Part shown: in pieces, positions 12,035 through 25,839 of the stretch
How positions within the stretch are numbered: the stretch's first letter is position 1
Layout: the number at the start of each line of letters is the position of its first letter
Assembly (NCBI GenBank): GCA_947034895.1
Contig: OX344763.1
Span: forward strand, 72,683,093-72,747,092
Source of the DNA: Rhytidiadelphus loreus
Lineage: Eukaryota > Streptophyta > Bryopsida > Hypnales > Hylocomiaceae
DNA: 64,000 nt
Direction: 5' to 3'
Notes under the pieces: generated by a model
The model's database searches: none
Told to the model about the DNA's origin: nothing
Seen by the model: only the letters and a program-made list of their open reading frames with translations
Translations under genes and position numbers: made by a program

Positions 12035-15000
12035 TTGCACAACAAGTTTTTCCATTTTATTTTATTGGAAATTCGTGACATTATAGTTTTTTGGACATTA
12101 AAGTGCAAGGCAAGACCGTTCCTCCAATTTTTAGTTTCATGTACAGAATCATTGAAAACGATCACCAAGTGCATATTCTTTTCAATTCATGAGTTTAGGA
12201 ATAATTACAACGTGCACAACAAGTTTTTCCATTTTATTTTATTGGAAATTCGTGACATTATAGTTTTTTGGACATTAAAGTGCAAGGCAAGACCGTTCCT
12301 CCAATTTTTAGTTTCATGTACTAAATCATTAAAAGCGACCACCAAGTGCATATTCTTTTCAATTCATGAGTTTAGGAATAATTACAACTTGCACAACGAG
12401 TTTTTCCATTTCGTTTTACGTGAATTTCGTGGTATCATATTTCTTTAGACATTAAAGTACAAGGCAAGAACGTTCCTCCAATTTTTATTTTCATGTACAA
12501 AATCATCGAAAGCGACCACCAAGTGCATATTCTTTTCAATTCATGAGTTTAGGAGTAATTGCAACTTGCACAACAAGTTTTTCCATTTTATTTTATTGGA
12601 AATTCGTGACATTATAGTTTTTTGGACATTAAAGTGCAAGGCAAGACCGTTCCTCCAATTTTTAGTTTCATGTACAGAATCATTGAAAACGATCACCAAG
12701 TGCATATTCTTTTCAATTCATGAGTTTAGGAATAATTACAACGTGCACAACAAGTTTTTCCATTTTATTTCATTGGAAATTCGTGACATTATAGTTTTTT
12801 GGACATTAAAGTGCAAGGCGAGACCGTTCCTTCAATTTTTAGTTTCATGTACAAAATCATGAAAAGCGACCACCAAGTGCATATTCTTTTCAATTCATGA
12901 GTTTAGGAATAATTACAACTTGCACAACGAGTTTTTCCATTTCATTTTACATGAATTTCGTGGTATCATATTTCTTTAGACATTAAAGTACAAGGCAAGA
13001 CCATTCCTCCAATTTTTAGTTTCATGTACGAAATCATCGAAAGCGACCACCAAGTGCATATTCTTTTCAATTCATGAGTTTAGGAGTAATTGCAACTTGC
13101 ACAACAAGTTTTTCCATTTTATTTTATTGGAAATTCGTGACATTATAGTTTTTTGGACATTAAAGTGCAAGGCAAGACCGTTCCTCCAATTTTTAGTTTC
13201 ATGTACAAAATCATCGAAAGCGACCACCAAGTGCATATTCTTTTCAATTCATGAGTTTAGGAGTAATTGCAACTTGCACAACAAGTTTTTCCATTTTATT
13301 TTATTGGAAATTCGTGACATTATAGTTTTTTGGACATTAAAGTGCAAGGCAAGACCGTTCCTCCAATTTTTAGTTTCATGTACAAAATCATGAAAAGCGA
13401 CCACCAAGTGCATATTCTTTTCAATTCATGAGTTTAGGAATAATTACAACTTGCACAACGAGTTTTTCCATTTCATTTTACGTGAATTTCGTGGTATCAT
13501 ATTTCTTTAGACATTAAAGTACAAGGCAAGACCATTCCTCCAATTTTTAGTTTCATGTACGAAATCATCGAAAGCGACCACCAAGTGCATATTCTTTTCA
13601 ATTCATGAGTTTAGGAGTAATTGCAACTTGCACAACAAGTTTTTCCATTTTATTTTATTGGAAATTCGTGACATTATAGTTTTTTGGACATTAAAGTGCA
13701 AGGCAAGACCGTTCCTCCAATTTTTAGTTTCATGTACAAAATCATCGAAAGCGACCACCAAGTGCATATTCTTTTCAATTCATGAGTTTAGGAATAATTA
13801 CAACTTGCACAACGAGTTTTTCCATTTCATTTTACGTGAATTTCGTGGTATCATATTTCTTTAGACATTAAAGTACAAGGCAAGACCATTCCTCCAATTT
13901 TTAGTTTCATGTACGAAATCATCGAAAGCGACCACCAAGTGCATATTCTTTTCAATTCATGAGTTTAGGAGTAATTGCAACTTGCACAACAAGTTTTTCC
14001 ATTTTATTTTATTGGAAATTCGTGACATTATAGTTTTTTGGACATTAAAGTGCAAGGCAAGACCGTTCCTCCAATTTTTAGTTTCATGTACAGAATCATT
14101 GAAAACGATCACCAAGTGCATATTCTTTTCAATTCATGAGTTTAGGAATAATTACAACGTGCACAACAAGTTTTTCCATTTTATTTCATTGGAAATTCGT
14201 GACATTATAGTTTTTTGGACATTAAAGTGCAAGGCGAGACCGTTCCTTCAATTTTTAGTTTCATGTACAAAATCATGAAAAGCGACCACCAAGTGCATAT
14301 TCTTTTCAATTCATGAGTTTAGGAATAATTACAACTTGCACAACGAGTTTTTCCATTTCCTTTACATGAATTTCGTGGTATCATATTTCTTTAGACATTA
14401 AAGTACAAGGCAAGACCATTCCTCCAATTTTTAGTTTCATGTACGAAATCATCGAAAGCGACCACCAAGTGCATATTCTTTTCAATTCATGAGTTTAGGA
14501 GTAATTGCAACTTGCACAACAAGTTTTTCCATTTTATTTTATTGGAAATTCGTGACATTATAGTTTTTTGGACATTAAAGTGCAAGGCAAGACCGTTCCT
14601 CCAATTTTTAGTTTCATGTACAAAATCATTGAAAACGATCACCAAGTGCATATTCTTTTCAATTCATGAGTTTAGGAATAATTACAACGTGCACAACAAG
14701 TTTTTCCATTTTATTTCATTGGAAATTCGTGACATTATAGTTTTTTGGACATTAAAGTGCAAGGCGAGACCGTTCCTCCAATTTTTAGTTTCATGTACAA
14801 AATCATGAAAAGCGACCACCAAGTGCATATTCTTTTCAATTCATGAGTTTAGGAATAATTACAACTTGCACAACGAGTTTTTCCATTTCATTTTACATGA
14901 ATTTCGTGGTATCATATTTCTTTAGACATTAAAGTACAAGGCAAGACCATTCCTCCAATTTTTAGTTTCATGTACGAAATCATCGAAAGCGACCACCAAG

Positions 15001-15573
15001 TGCATATTCTTTTCAATTCATGAGTTTAGGAGTAATTGCAACTTGCACAACAAGTTTTTCCATTTTATTTTATTGGAAATTCGTGACATTATAGTTTTTT
15101 GGACATTAAAGTGCAAGGCAAGACCGTTCCTCCAATTTTTAGTTTCATGTAGAAAATCATTGAAAACGATCACCAAGTGCATATTCTTTTCAATTCATGA
15201 GTTTAGGAATAATTACAACGTGCACAACAAGTTTTTCCATTTTATTTCATTGGAAATTCGTGACATTATAGTTTTTTGGACATTAAAGTGCAAGGCGAGA
15301 CCGTTCCTCCAATTTTTAGTTTCATGTACAAAATCATGAAAAGCGACCACCAAGTGCATATTTTTTTCAATTCATGAGTTTAGGAATAATTACAACTTGC
15401 ACAACGAGCTTTTCCATTTCATTTTACGTGAATTTCGTGGTATCATATTTCTTTAGACATTAAAGTACAAGGCAAGACCATTCCTCCAATTTTTATTTTC
15501 ATGTACAAAATCATCGAAAGCGACCACCAAGTGCATATTCTTTTCAATTCATGAGTTTAGGAGTAATTGCAAC
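12035..15573. repeat. Mosaic of A-B-C trimers and A-C dimers
   Basis: The monomer order is A, A with a B-type start, C, A B C, A A C, A C, A B C, A B C, A B C. The copy at 12212 starts GTGCACAACAAG like B but continues TTTTATTGG like A, so it is a B/A hybrid. Variants TACAGAATCATTG (12035, 12566, 13982) and TTACATGAATTTCG (C copies at 12920, 14336 and 14866) mark sub-duplications. The C monomer at 14336 is one base short. Confidence 0.82.
14336..14511. repeat. 176-bp monomer with one-base deletion (class C)
   Basis: This C copy reads CCATTTCCTTTACATGAA where its neighbours read CCATTTCATTTTACATGAA, so one base is lost near 14,358. It is the only deletion I found in the array, and every downstream monomer boundary is shifted by one base relative to the left part. 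Confidence 0.9.
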
Positions 15574-16812
15574 TTGCACAACAAGTTTTTCCATTTTATT
15601 TTATTGGAAATTCGTGACATTATAGTTTTATGGACATTAAAGTGCAAGGCAAGACCGTTCCTCCAATTTTTAGTTTCATGTACAAAATCATCGAAAGCGA
15701 CCACCAAGTGCATATTCTTTTCAATTCATGAGTTTAGGAGTAATTGCAACTTGCACAACAAGTTTTTCCATTTTATTTTATTGGAAATTCGTGACATTAT
15801 AGTTTTTTGGACATTAAAGTGCAAGGCAAGACCGTTCCTCCAATTTTTAGTTTCATTTACAAAATCATCGAAAGCGACCACCAAGTGCATATTCTTTTCA
15901 ATTCATGAGTTTAGGAGTAATTGCAACTTGCACAACAAGTTTTTCCATTTTATTTTATTGGAAATTCGTGACATTATAGTTTTATGGACATTAAAGTGCA
16001 AGGCAAGACCGTTCCTCCAATTTTTAGTTTCATGTACAAAATCATCGAAAGCGACCACCAAGTGCATATTCTTTTCAATTCATGAGTTTAGGAGTAATTG
16101 CAACTTGCACAACAAGTTTTTCCATTTTATTTTATTGGAAATTCGTGACATTATAGTTTTTTGGACATTAAAGTGCAAGGCAAGACCGTTCCTCCAATTT
16201 TTAGTTTCATGTACTAAATCATTAAAAGCGACCACCAAGTGCATATTCTTTTCAATTCATGAGTTTAGGAATAATTACAACTTGCACAACGAGTTTTTCC
16301 ATTTCGTTTTACGTGAATTTCGTGGTATCATATTTCTTTAGACATTAAAGTACAAGGCAAGACCGTTCCTCCAATTTTTATTTTCATGTACAAAATCATC
16401 GAAAGCGACCACCAAGTGCATATTCTTTTCAATTCATGAGTTTAGGAGTAATTGCAACTTGCACAACAAGTTTTTCCATTTTATTTTATTGGAAATTCGT
16501 GACATTATAGTTTTTTGGACATTAAAGTGCAAGGCAAGACCGTTCCTCCAATTTTTAGTTTCATGTACAAAATCATTGAAAACGATCACCAAGAGCATAT
16601 TCTTTTCAATTCATGAGTTTAGGAATAATTACAACGTGCACAACAAGTTTTTCCATTTTATTTCATTGGAAATTCGTGACATTATAGTTTTTTGGACATT
16701 AAAGTGCAAGGCGAGACCGTTCCTCCAATTTTTAGTTTCATGTACAAAATCATGAAAAGCGACCACCAAGTGCATATTCTTTTCAATTCATGAGTTTAGG
16801 AATAATTACAAC
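15574..16812. repeat. Heptamer A' A A' A C A B, copy 2 (1,239 bp)
   Basis: This repeats the heptamer of 10796-12034 at an offset of 4,778 bp, which is 27 monomers minus the one base lost at 14,358. The second monomer keeps TTTCATTTAC. The sixth has a private change, AAGAGCATATTC for AAGTGCATATTC near 16593, in the normally invariant part of the monomer. Confidence 0.82.
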
Positions 16813-18936
16813 TTGCACAACGAGTTTTTCCATTTCATTTTACGTGAATTTCGTGGTATCATATTTCTTTAGACATTAAAGTACAAGGCAAGACCATTCC
16901 TCCAATTTTCAGTTTCATGTACGAAATCATCGAAAGCGACCACCAAGTGCATATTCTTTTCAATTCATGAGTTTAGGAGTAATTGCAACATGCACAACAA
17001 GTTTTTCCATTTTATTTCATTGGAAATTCGTGACATTATAGTTTTTTGGACATTAAAGTGCAAGGCAAGACCGTTCCTCCAATTTTTATTTTCATGTACA
17101 AAATCATCGAAAGCGACCACCAAGTGCATATTCTTTTCAATTCATGAGTTTAGGAATAATTACAACTTGCACAACGAGTTTTTCCATTTCATTTTACGTG
17201 AATTTCGTGGTATCATATTTCTTTAGACATTAAAGTACAAGGCAAGACCGTTCCTCCAATTTTTATTTTCATGTACAAAATCATCGAAAGCGACCACCAA
17301 GTGCATATTCTTTTCAATTCATGAGTTTAGGAGTAATTGCAACTTGCACAACAAGTTTTTCCATTTTATTTTATTGGAAATTCGTGACATTATAGTTTTT
17401 TGGACATTAAAGTGCAAGGCAAGACCGTTCCTCCAATTTTTAGTTTCATGTACAAAATCATCGAAAGCGACCACCAAGTGCATATTCTTTTCAATTCATG
17501 AGTTTAGGAATAATTACAACTTGCACAACGAGTTTTTCCATTTCATTTTACGTGAATTTCGTGGTATCATATTTCTTTAGACATTAAAGTACAAGGCAAG
17601 AACGTTCCTCCAATTTTTATTTTCATGTACAAAATCATCGAAAGCGACCACCAAGTGCATATTCTTTTCAATTCATGAGTTTAGGAGTAATTGCAACTTG
17701 CACAACAAGTTTTTCCATTTTATTTTATTGGAAATTCGTGACATTATAGTTTTTTGGACATTAAAGTGCAAGGCAAGACCGTTCCTCCAATTTTTAGTTT
17801 CATGTACAAAATCATCGAAAGCGACCACCAAGTGCATATTCTTTTCAATTCATGAGTTTAGGAGTAATTGCAACTTGCACAACAAGTTTTTCCATTTTAT
17901 TTTATTGGAAATTCGTGACATTATAGTTTTATGGACATTAAAGTGCAAGGCAAGACCGTTCCTCCAATTTTTAGTTTCATGTACAAAATCATCGAAAGCG
18001 ACCACCAAGTGCATATTCTTTTCAATTCATGAGTTTAGGAGTAATTGCAACTTGCACAACAAGTTTTTCCATTTTATTTTATTGGAAATTCGTGACATTA
18101 TAGTTTTTTGGACATTAAAGTGCAAGGCAAGACCGTTCCTCCAATTTTTAGTTTCATGTACAAAATCATGAAAAGCGACCACCAAGTGCATATTCTTTTC
18201 AATTCATGAGTTTAGGAGTAATTGCAACTTGCACAACAAGTTTTTCCATTTTATTTTATTGGAAATTCGTGACATTATAGTTTTATGGACATTAAAGTGC
18301 AAGGCAAGACCGTTCCTCCAATTTTTAGTTTCATGTACAAAATCATGAAAAGCGACCACCAAGTGCATATTCTTTTCAATTCATGAGTTTAGGAGTAATT
18401 GCAACTTGCACAACAAGTTTTTCCATTTTATTTTATTGGAAATTCGTGACATTATAGTTTTTTGGACATTAAAGTGCAAGGCAAGACCGTTCCTCCAATT
18501 TTTAGTTTCATGTACAAAATCATTGAAAACGATCACCAAGTGCATATTCTTTTCAATTCATGAGTTTAGGAATAATTACAACGTGCACAACAAGTTTTTC
18601 CATTTTATTTCATTGGAAATTCGTGACATTATAGTTTTTTGGACATTAAAGTGCAAGGCGAGACCGTTCCTCCAATTTTTAGTTTCATGTACAAAATCAT
18701 GAAAAGCGACCACCAAGTGCATATTCTTTTCAATTCATGAGTTTAGGAGTAATTGCAACTTGCACAACGAGTTTTTCCATTTCATTTTACGTGAATTTCG
18801 TGGTATCATATTTCTTTAGACATTAAAGTACAAGGCAAGACCATTCCTCCAATTTTCAGTTTCATGTACGAAATCATCGAAAGCGACCACCAAGTGCATA
18901 TTCTTTTCAATTCATGAGTTTAGGAGTAATTGCAAC
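16813..18936. repeat. Mosaic of A-C dimers and A/A' pairs
   Basis: The order is C, A, C, A, C, A, A', A, A', A, B, C. The A-like copy at 16990 is unusual: it starts ATGCACAACAAG, has TTTCATTGG like B and TTTTTATTTTCATG further on, so it looks like a hybrid. The C copies near 16813 and 18760 are followed by CCAATTTTCAG, a variant shared with the trimers at 21.1-23.2 kb. Confidence 0.8.
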
Positions 18937-20175
18937 TTGCACAACAAGTTTTTCCATTTTATTTCATTGGAAATTCGTGACATCATAGTTTTTTGGACAT
19001 TAAAGTGCAAGGCAAGACCGTTCCTCCAATTTTTAGTTTCATGTACAAAATCATCGAAAACGACCACCAAGTGCATATTCTTTTCAATTCATGAGTTTAG
19101 GAATAATTACAACTTGCACAACGAGTTTTTCCATTTCATTTTACGTGAATTTCGTGGTATCATATTTCTTTAGACATTAAAGTACAAGGCAAGACCGTTC
19201 CTCCAATTTTTATTTTCATGTACAAAATCATCGAAAGCGACCACCAAGTGCATATTCTTTTCAATTCATGAGTTTAGGAGTAATTGCAACTTGCACAACA
19301 AGTTTTTCCATTTTATTTTATTGGAAATTCGTGACATTATAGTTTTTTGGACATTAAAGTGCAAGGCAAGACCGTTCCTCCAATTTTTAGTTTCATGTAC
19401 AAAATCATCGAAAGCGACCACCAAGTGCATATTCTTTTCAATTCATGAGTTTAGGAATAATTACAACTTGCACAACGAGTTTTTCCATTTCGTTTTACGT
19501 GAATTTCGTGGTATCATATTTCTTTAGACATTAAAGTACAAGGCAAGAACGTTCCTCCAATTTTTAGTTTCATGTACAAAATCATCGAAAGCGACCACCA
19601 AGTGCATATTCTTTTCAATTCATGAGTTTAGGAGTAATTGCAACTTGCACAACAAGTTTTTCCATTTTATTTTATTGGAAATTCGTGACATTATAGTTTT
19701 TTGGACATTAAAGTGCAAGGCAAGACCGTTCCTCCAATTTTTAGTTTCATGTACTAAATCATTGAAAACGATCACCAAGTGCATATTCTTTTCAATTCAT
19801 GAGTTTAGGAATAATTACAACGTGCACAACAAGTTTTTCCATTTTATTTCATTGGAAATTCGTGACATTATAGTTTTTTGGACATTAAAGTGCAAGGCAA
19901 GACCGTTCCTCCAATTTTTAGTTTCATGTACTAAATCATTAAAAGCGACCACCAAGTGCATATTCTTTTCAATTCATGAGTTTAGGAATAATTACAACTT
20001 GCACAACGAGTTTTTCCATTTCGTTTTACGTGAATTTCGTGGTATCATATTTCTTTAGACATTAAAGTACAAGGCAAGAACGTTCCTCCAATTTTTATTT
20101 TCATGTACAAAATCATCGAAAGCGACCACCAAGTGCATATTCTTTTCAATTCATGAGTTTAGGAGTAATTGCAAC
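18937..20175. repeat. 1,239-bp heptamer A C A C A B C, diverged early copy
   Basis: The order A C A C A B C is the same as in the three heptamers from 23362, and the first monomer shares the ATCGAAAACGACC tail with them. It lacks the TTTTTACATTTT marker of the later copies, and its first monomer has a B-like TTTCATTGG. It is therefore a relative or predecessor of the later triplicated unit rather than a fresh copy. Confidence 0.75.
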
Positions 20176-21237
20176 TTGCACAACAAGTTTTTCCATTTTA
20201 TTTTATTGGAAATTCGTGACATTATAGTTTTTTGGACATTAAAGTGCAAGGCAAGACCGTTCCTCCAATTTTTAGTTTCATGTACAGAATCATTGAAAAC
20301 GATCACCAAGTGCATATTCTTTTCAATTCATGAGTTTAGGAATAATTACAACGTGCACAACAAGTTTTTCCATTTTATTTCATTGGAAATTCGTGACATT
20401 ATAGTTTTTTGGACATTAAAGTGCAAGGCGAGACCGTTCCTCCAATTTTTAGTTTCATGTACTAAATCATCGAAAGCGACCACCAAGTGCATATTCTTTT
20501 CAATTCATGAGTTTAGGAGTAATTGCAACTTGCACAACAAGTTTTTCCATTTTATTTTATTGGAAATTCGTGACATTATAGTTTTTTGGACATTAAAGTG
20601 CAAGGCAAGACCGTTCCTCCAATTTTTAGTTTCATGTACAAAATCATCGAAAGCGACCACCAAGTGCATATTCTTTTCAATTCATGAGTTTAGGAGTAAT
20701 TGCAACTTGCACAACAAGTTTTTCCATTTTATTTTATTGGAAATTCGTGACATTATAGTTTTATGGACATTAAAGTGCAAGGCAAGACCGTTCCTCCAAT
20801 TTTTAGTTTCATGTACAAAATCATCGAAAGCGACCACCAAGTGCATATTCTTTTCAATTCATGAGTTTAGGAGTAATTGCAACTTGCACAACAAGTTTTT
20901 CCATTTTATTTTATTGGAAATTCGTGACATTATAGTTTTTTGGACATTAAAGTGCAAGGCAAGACCGTTCCTCCAATTTTTAGTTTCATGTACTAAATCA
21001 TTAAAAGCGACCACCAAGTGCATATTCTTTTCAATTCATGAGTTTAGGAATAATTACAACTTGCACAACGAGTTTTTCCACTTCGTTTTACGTGAATTTC
21101 GTGGTATCATATTTCTTTAGACATTAAAGTACAAGGCAAGACCATTCCTCCAATTTTCAGTTTCATGTACGAAATCATCGAAAGCGACCACCAAGTGCAT
21201 ATTCTTTTCAATTCATGAGTTTAGGAGTAATTGCAAC
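20176..21237. repeat. Hexamer A B A A' A C (1,062 bp)
   Basis: Six monomers linking the heptamer at its left to the trimers at its right. The first A has TACAGAATCATTG, the B is followed by TACTAAATCATCG, and A' occurs once at 20707. The final C has a private CCACTTCGTTTTACG near 21080 and is followed by CCAATTTTCAG and TACGAAATC, like the trimers that follow. Confidence 0.8.
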
Positions 21238-23361
21238 TTGCACAACAAGTTTTTCCATTTTATTTTATTGGAAATTCGTGACATTATAGTTTTTTGGACA
21301 TTAAAGTGCAAGGCAAGACCGTTCCTCCAATTTTTAGTTTCATGTACAGAATCATTGAAAACGATCACCAAGTGCATATTCTTTTCAATTCATGAGTTTA
21401 GGAATAATTACAACGTGCACAACAAGTTTTTCCATTTTATTTCATTGGAAATTCGTGACATTATAGTTTTTTGGACATTAAAGTGCAAGGCGAGACCGTT
21501 CCTCCAATTTTTAGTTTCATGTACAAAATCATGAAAAGCGACCACCAAGTGCATATTCTTTTCAATTCATGAGTTTAGGAATAATTACAACTTGCACAAC
21601 GAGTTTTTCCATTTCATTTTACGTGAATTTCGTGGTATCATATTTCTTTAGACATTAAAGTACAAGGCAAGACCATTCCTCCAATTTTCAGTTTCATGTA
21701 CGAAATCATCGAAAGCGACCACCAAGTGCATATTCTTTTCAATTCATGAGTTTAGGAGTAATTGCAACTTGCACAACAAGTTTTTCCATTTTATTTTATT
21801 GGAAATTCGTGACATTATAGTTTTTTGGACATTAAAGTGCAAGGCAAGACCGTTCCTCCAATTTTTAGTTTCATGTACAAAATCATTGAAAACGATCACC
21901 AAGTGCATATTCTTTTCAATTCATGAGTTTAGGAATAATTACAACGTGCACAACAAGTTTTTCCATTTTATTTCATTGGAAATTCGTGACATTATAGTTT
22001 TTTGGACATTAAAGTGCAAGGCGAGACCGTTCCTCCAATTTTTAGTTTCATGTACAAAATCATGAAAAGCGACCACCAAGTGCATATTCTTTTCAATTCA
22101 TGAGTTTAGGAATAATTACAACTTGCACAACGAGTTTTTCCATTTCATTTTACGTGAATTTCGTGGTATCATATTTCTTTAGACATTAAAGTACAAGGCA
22201 AGACCATTCCTCCAATTTTCAGTTTCATGTACGAAATCATCGAAAGCGACCACCAAGTGCATATTCTTTTCAATTCATGAGTTTAGGAGTAATTGCAACT
22301 TGCACAACAAGTTTTTCCATTTTATTTTATTGGAAATTCGTGACATTATAGTTTTTTGGACATTAAAGTGCAAGGCAAGACCGTTCCTCCAATTTTTAGT
22401 TTCATGTACAGAATCATTGAAAACGATCACCAAGTGCATATTCTTTTCAATTCATGAGTTTAGGAATAATTACAACGTGCACAACAAGTTTTTCCATTTT
22501 ATTTCATTGGAAATTCGTGACATTATAGTTTTTTGGACATTAAAGTGCAAGGCGAGACCGTTCCTCCAATTTTTAGTTTCATGTACAAAATCATGAAAAG
22601 CGACCACCAAGTGCATATTCTTTTCAATTCATGAGTTTAGGAATAATTACAACTTGCACAACGAGTTTTTCCATTTCATTTTACGTGAATTTCGTGGTAT
22701 CATATTTCTTTAGACATTAAAGTACAAGGCAAGACCATTCCTCCAATTTTCAGTTTCATGTACGAAATCATCGAAAGCGACCACCAAGTGCATATTCTTT
22801 TCAATTCATGAGTTTAGGAGTAATTGCAACTTGCACAACAAGTTTTTCCATTTTATTTTATTGGAAATTCGTGACATTATAGTTTTTTGGACATTAAAGT
22901 GCAAGGCAAGACCGTTCCTCCAATTTTTAGTTTCATGTACAAAATCATTGAAAACGATCACCAAGTGCATATTCTTTTCAATTCATGAGTTTAGGAATAA
23001 TTACAACGTGCACAACAAGTTTTTCCATTTTATTTCATTGGAAATTCGTGACATTATAGTTTTTTGGACATTAAAGTGCAAGGCGAGACCGTTCCTCCAA
23101 TTTTTAGTTTCATGTACAAAATCATGAAAAGCGACCACCAAGTGCATATTCTTTTCAATTCATGAGTTTAGGAATAATTACAACTTGCACAACGAGTTTT
23201 TCCATTTCATTTTACATGAATTTCGTGGTATCATATTTCTTTAGACATTAAAGTACAAGGCAAGACCATTCCTCCAATTTTTATTTTCATGTACGAAATC
23301 ATCGAAAGCGACCACCAAGTGCATATTCTTTTCAATTCATGAGTTTAGGAGTAATTGCAAC
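21238..23361. repeat. Four A-B-C trimers forming two 1,062-bp hexamers
   Basis: Trimers start at 21238, 21769, 22300 and 22831, each 531 bp. The A monomer alternates between TACAGAATCATTG (21238 and 22300) and TACAAAATCATTG (21769 and 22831), so the true repeat is a 1,062-bp hexamer present twice. The first three C copies are followed by CCAATTTTCAG; the last has ACATGAATTTCG and TTTTTATTTTCATG, showing where the hexamer meets the next block. Confidence 0.87.
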
Positions 23362-24600
23362 TTGCACAACAAGTTTTTACATTTTATTTTATTGGAAATT
23401 CGTGACATTATAGTTTTTTGGACATTAAAGTGCAAGGCAAGACCGTTCCTCCAATTTTTAGTTTCATGTACAAAATCATCGAAAACGACCACCAAGTGCA
23501 TATTCTTTTCAATTCATGAGTTTAGGAATAATTACAACTTGCACAACGAGTTTTTCCATTTCATTTTACGTGAATTTCGTGGTATCATATTTCTTTAGAC
23601 ATTAAAGTACAAGGCAAGACCGTTCCTCCAATTTTTATTTTCATGTACAAAATCATCGAAAGCGACCACCAAGTGCATATTCTTTTCAATTCATGAGTTT
23701 AGGAGTAATTGCAACTTGCACAACAAGTTTTTCCATTTTATTTTATTGGAAATTCGTGACATTATAGTTTTTTGGACATTAAAGTGCAAGGCAAGACCGT
23801 TCCTCCAATTTTTAGTTTCATGTACTAAATCATCGAAAGCGACCACCAAGTGCATATTCTTTTCAATTCATGAGTTTAGGAATAATTACAACTTGCACAA
23901 CGAGTTTTTCCATTTCGTTTTACGTGAATTTCGTGGTATCATATTTCTTTAGACATTAAAGTACAAGGCAAGAACGTTCCTCCAATTTTTATTTTCATGT
24001 ACAAAATCATCGAAAGCGACCACCAAGTGCATATTCTTTTCAATTCATGAGTTTAGGAGTAATTGCAACTTGCACAACAAGTTTTTCCATTTTATTTTAT
24101 TGGAAATTCGTGACATTATAGTTTTTTGGACATTAAAGTGCAAGGCAAGACCGTTCCTCCAAATTTTAGTTTCATGTACAAAATCATTGAAAACGATCAC
24201 CAAGTGCATATTCTTTTCAATTCATGAGTTTAGGAATAATTACAACGTGCACAACAAGTTTTTCCATTTTATTTCATTGGAAATTCGTGACATTATAGTT
24301 TTTTGGACATTAAAGTGCAAGGCGAGACCGTTCCTCCAATTTTTAGTTTCATGTACAAAATCATGAAAAGCGACCACCAAGTGCATATTCTTTTCAATTC
24401 ATGAGTTTAGGAATAATTACAACTTGCACAACGAGTTTTTCCATTTCATTTTACGTGAATTTCGTGGTATCATATTTCTTTAGACATTAAAGTACAAGGC
24501 AAGACCATTCCTCCAATTTTTATTTTCATGTACGAAATCATCGAAAGCGACCACCAAGTGCATATTCTTTTCAATTCATGAGTTTAGGAGTAATTGCAAC
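23362..24600. repeat. 1,239-bp heptamer A C A C A B C, copy 1
   Basis: Order A C A C A B C. Two private variants define this unit: AAGTTTTTACATTTT in the first A, and CTCCAAATTTTAG in the third A near 24161. Both recur 1,239 bp downstream. The second A has TACTAAATCATCG here and TACAAAATCATCG in the next copy. Confidence 0.9.
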
Positions 24601-25839
24601 TTGCACAACAAGTTTTTACATTTTATTTTATTGGAAATTCGTGACATTATAGTTTTTTGGACATTAAAGTGCAAGGCAAGACCGTTCCTCCAATTTTTAG
24701 TTTCATGTACAAAATCATCGAAAACGACCACCAAGTGCATATTCTTTTCAATTCATGAGTTTAGGAATAATTACAACTTGCACAACGAGTTTTTCCATTT
24801 CATTTTACGTGAATTTCGTGGTATCATATTTCTTTAGACATTAAAGTACAAGGCAAGACCGTTCCTCCAATTTTTATTTTCATGTACAAAATCATCGAAA
24901 GCGACCACCAAGTGCATATTCTTTTCAATTCATGAGTTTAGGAGTAATTGCAACTTGCACAACAAGTTTTTCCATTTTATTTTATTGGAAATTCGTGACA
25001 TTATAGTTTTTTGGACATTAAAGTGCAAGGCAAGACCGTTCCTCCAATTTTTAGTTTCATGTACAAAATCATCGAAAGCGACCACCAAGTGCATATTCTT
25101 TTCAATTCATGAGTTTAGGAATAATTACAACTTGCACAACGAGTTTTTCCATTTCGTTTTACGTGAATTTCGTGGTATCATATTTCTTTAGACATTAAAG
25201 TACAAGGCAAGAACGTTCCTCCAATTTTTATTTTCATGTACAAAATCATCGAAAGCGACCACCAAGTGCATATTCTTTTCAATTCATGAGTTTAGGAGTA
25301 ATTGCAACTTGCACAACAAGTTTTTCCATTTTATTTTATTGGAAATTCGTGACATTATAGTTTTTTGGACATTAAAGTGCAAGGCAAGACCGTTCCTCCA
25401 AATTTTAGTTTCATGTACAAAATCATTGAAAACGATCACCAAGTGCATATTCTTTTCAATTCATGAGTTTAGGAATAATTACAACGTGCACAACAAGTTT
25501 TTCCATTTTATTTCATTGGAAATTCGTGACATTATAGTTTTTTGGACATTAAAGTGCAAGGCGAGACCGTTCCTCCAATTTTTAGTTTCATGTACAAAAT
25601 CATGAAAAGCGACCACCAAGTGCATATTCTTTTCAATTCATGAGTTTAGGAATAATTACAACTTGCACAACGAGTTTTTCCATTTCATTTTACGTGAATT
25701 TCGTGGTATCATATTTCTTTAGACATTAAAGTACAAGGCAAGACCATTCCTCCAATTTTTATTTTCATGTACGAAATCATCGAAAGCGACCACCAAGTGC
25801 ATATTCTTTTCAATTCATGAGTTTAGGAGTAATTGCAAC
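24601..25839. repeat. 1,239-bp heptamer A C A C A B C, copy 2
   Basis: It repeats copy 1 at exactly 1,239 bp, including AAGTTTTTACATTTT near 24612 and CTCCAAATTTTAG near 25400. Very few differences are visible by eye, so the two copies are recent. Confidence 0.9.
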
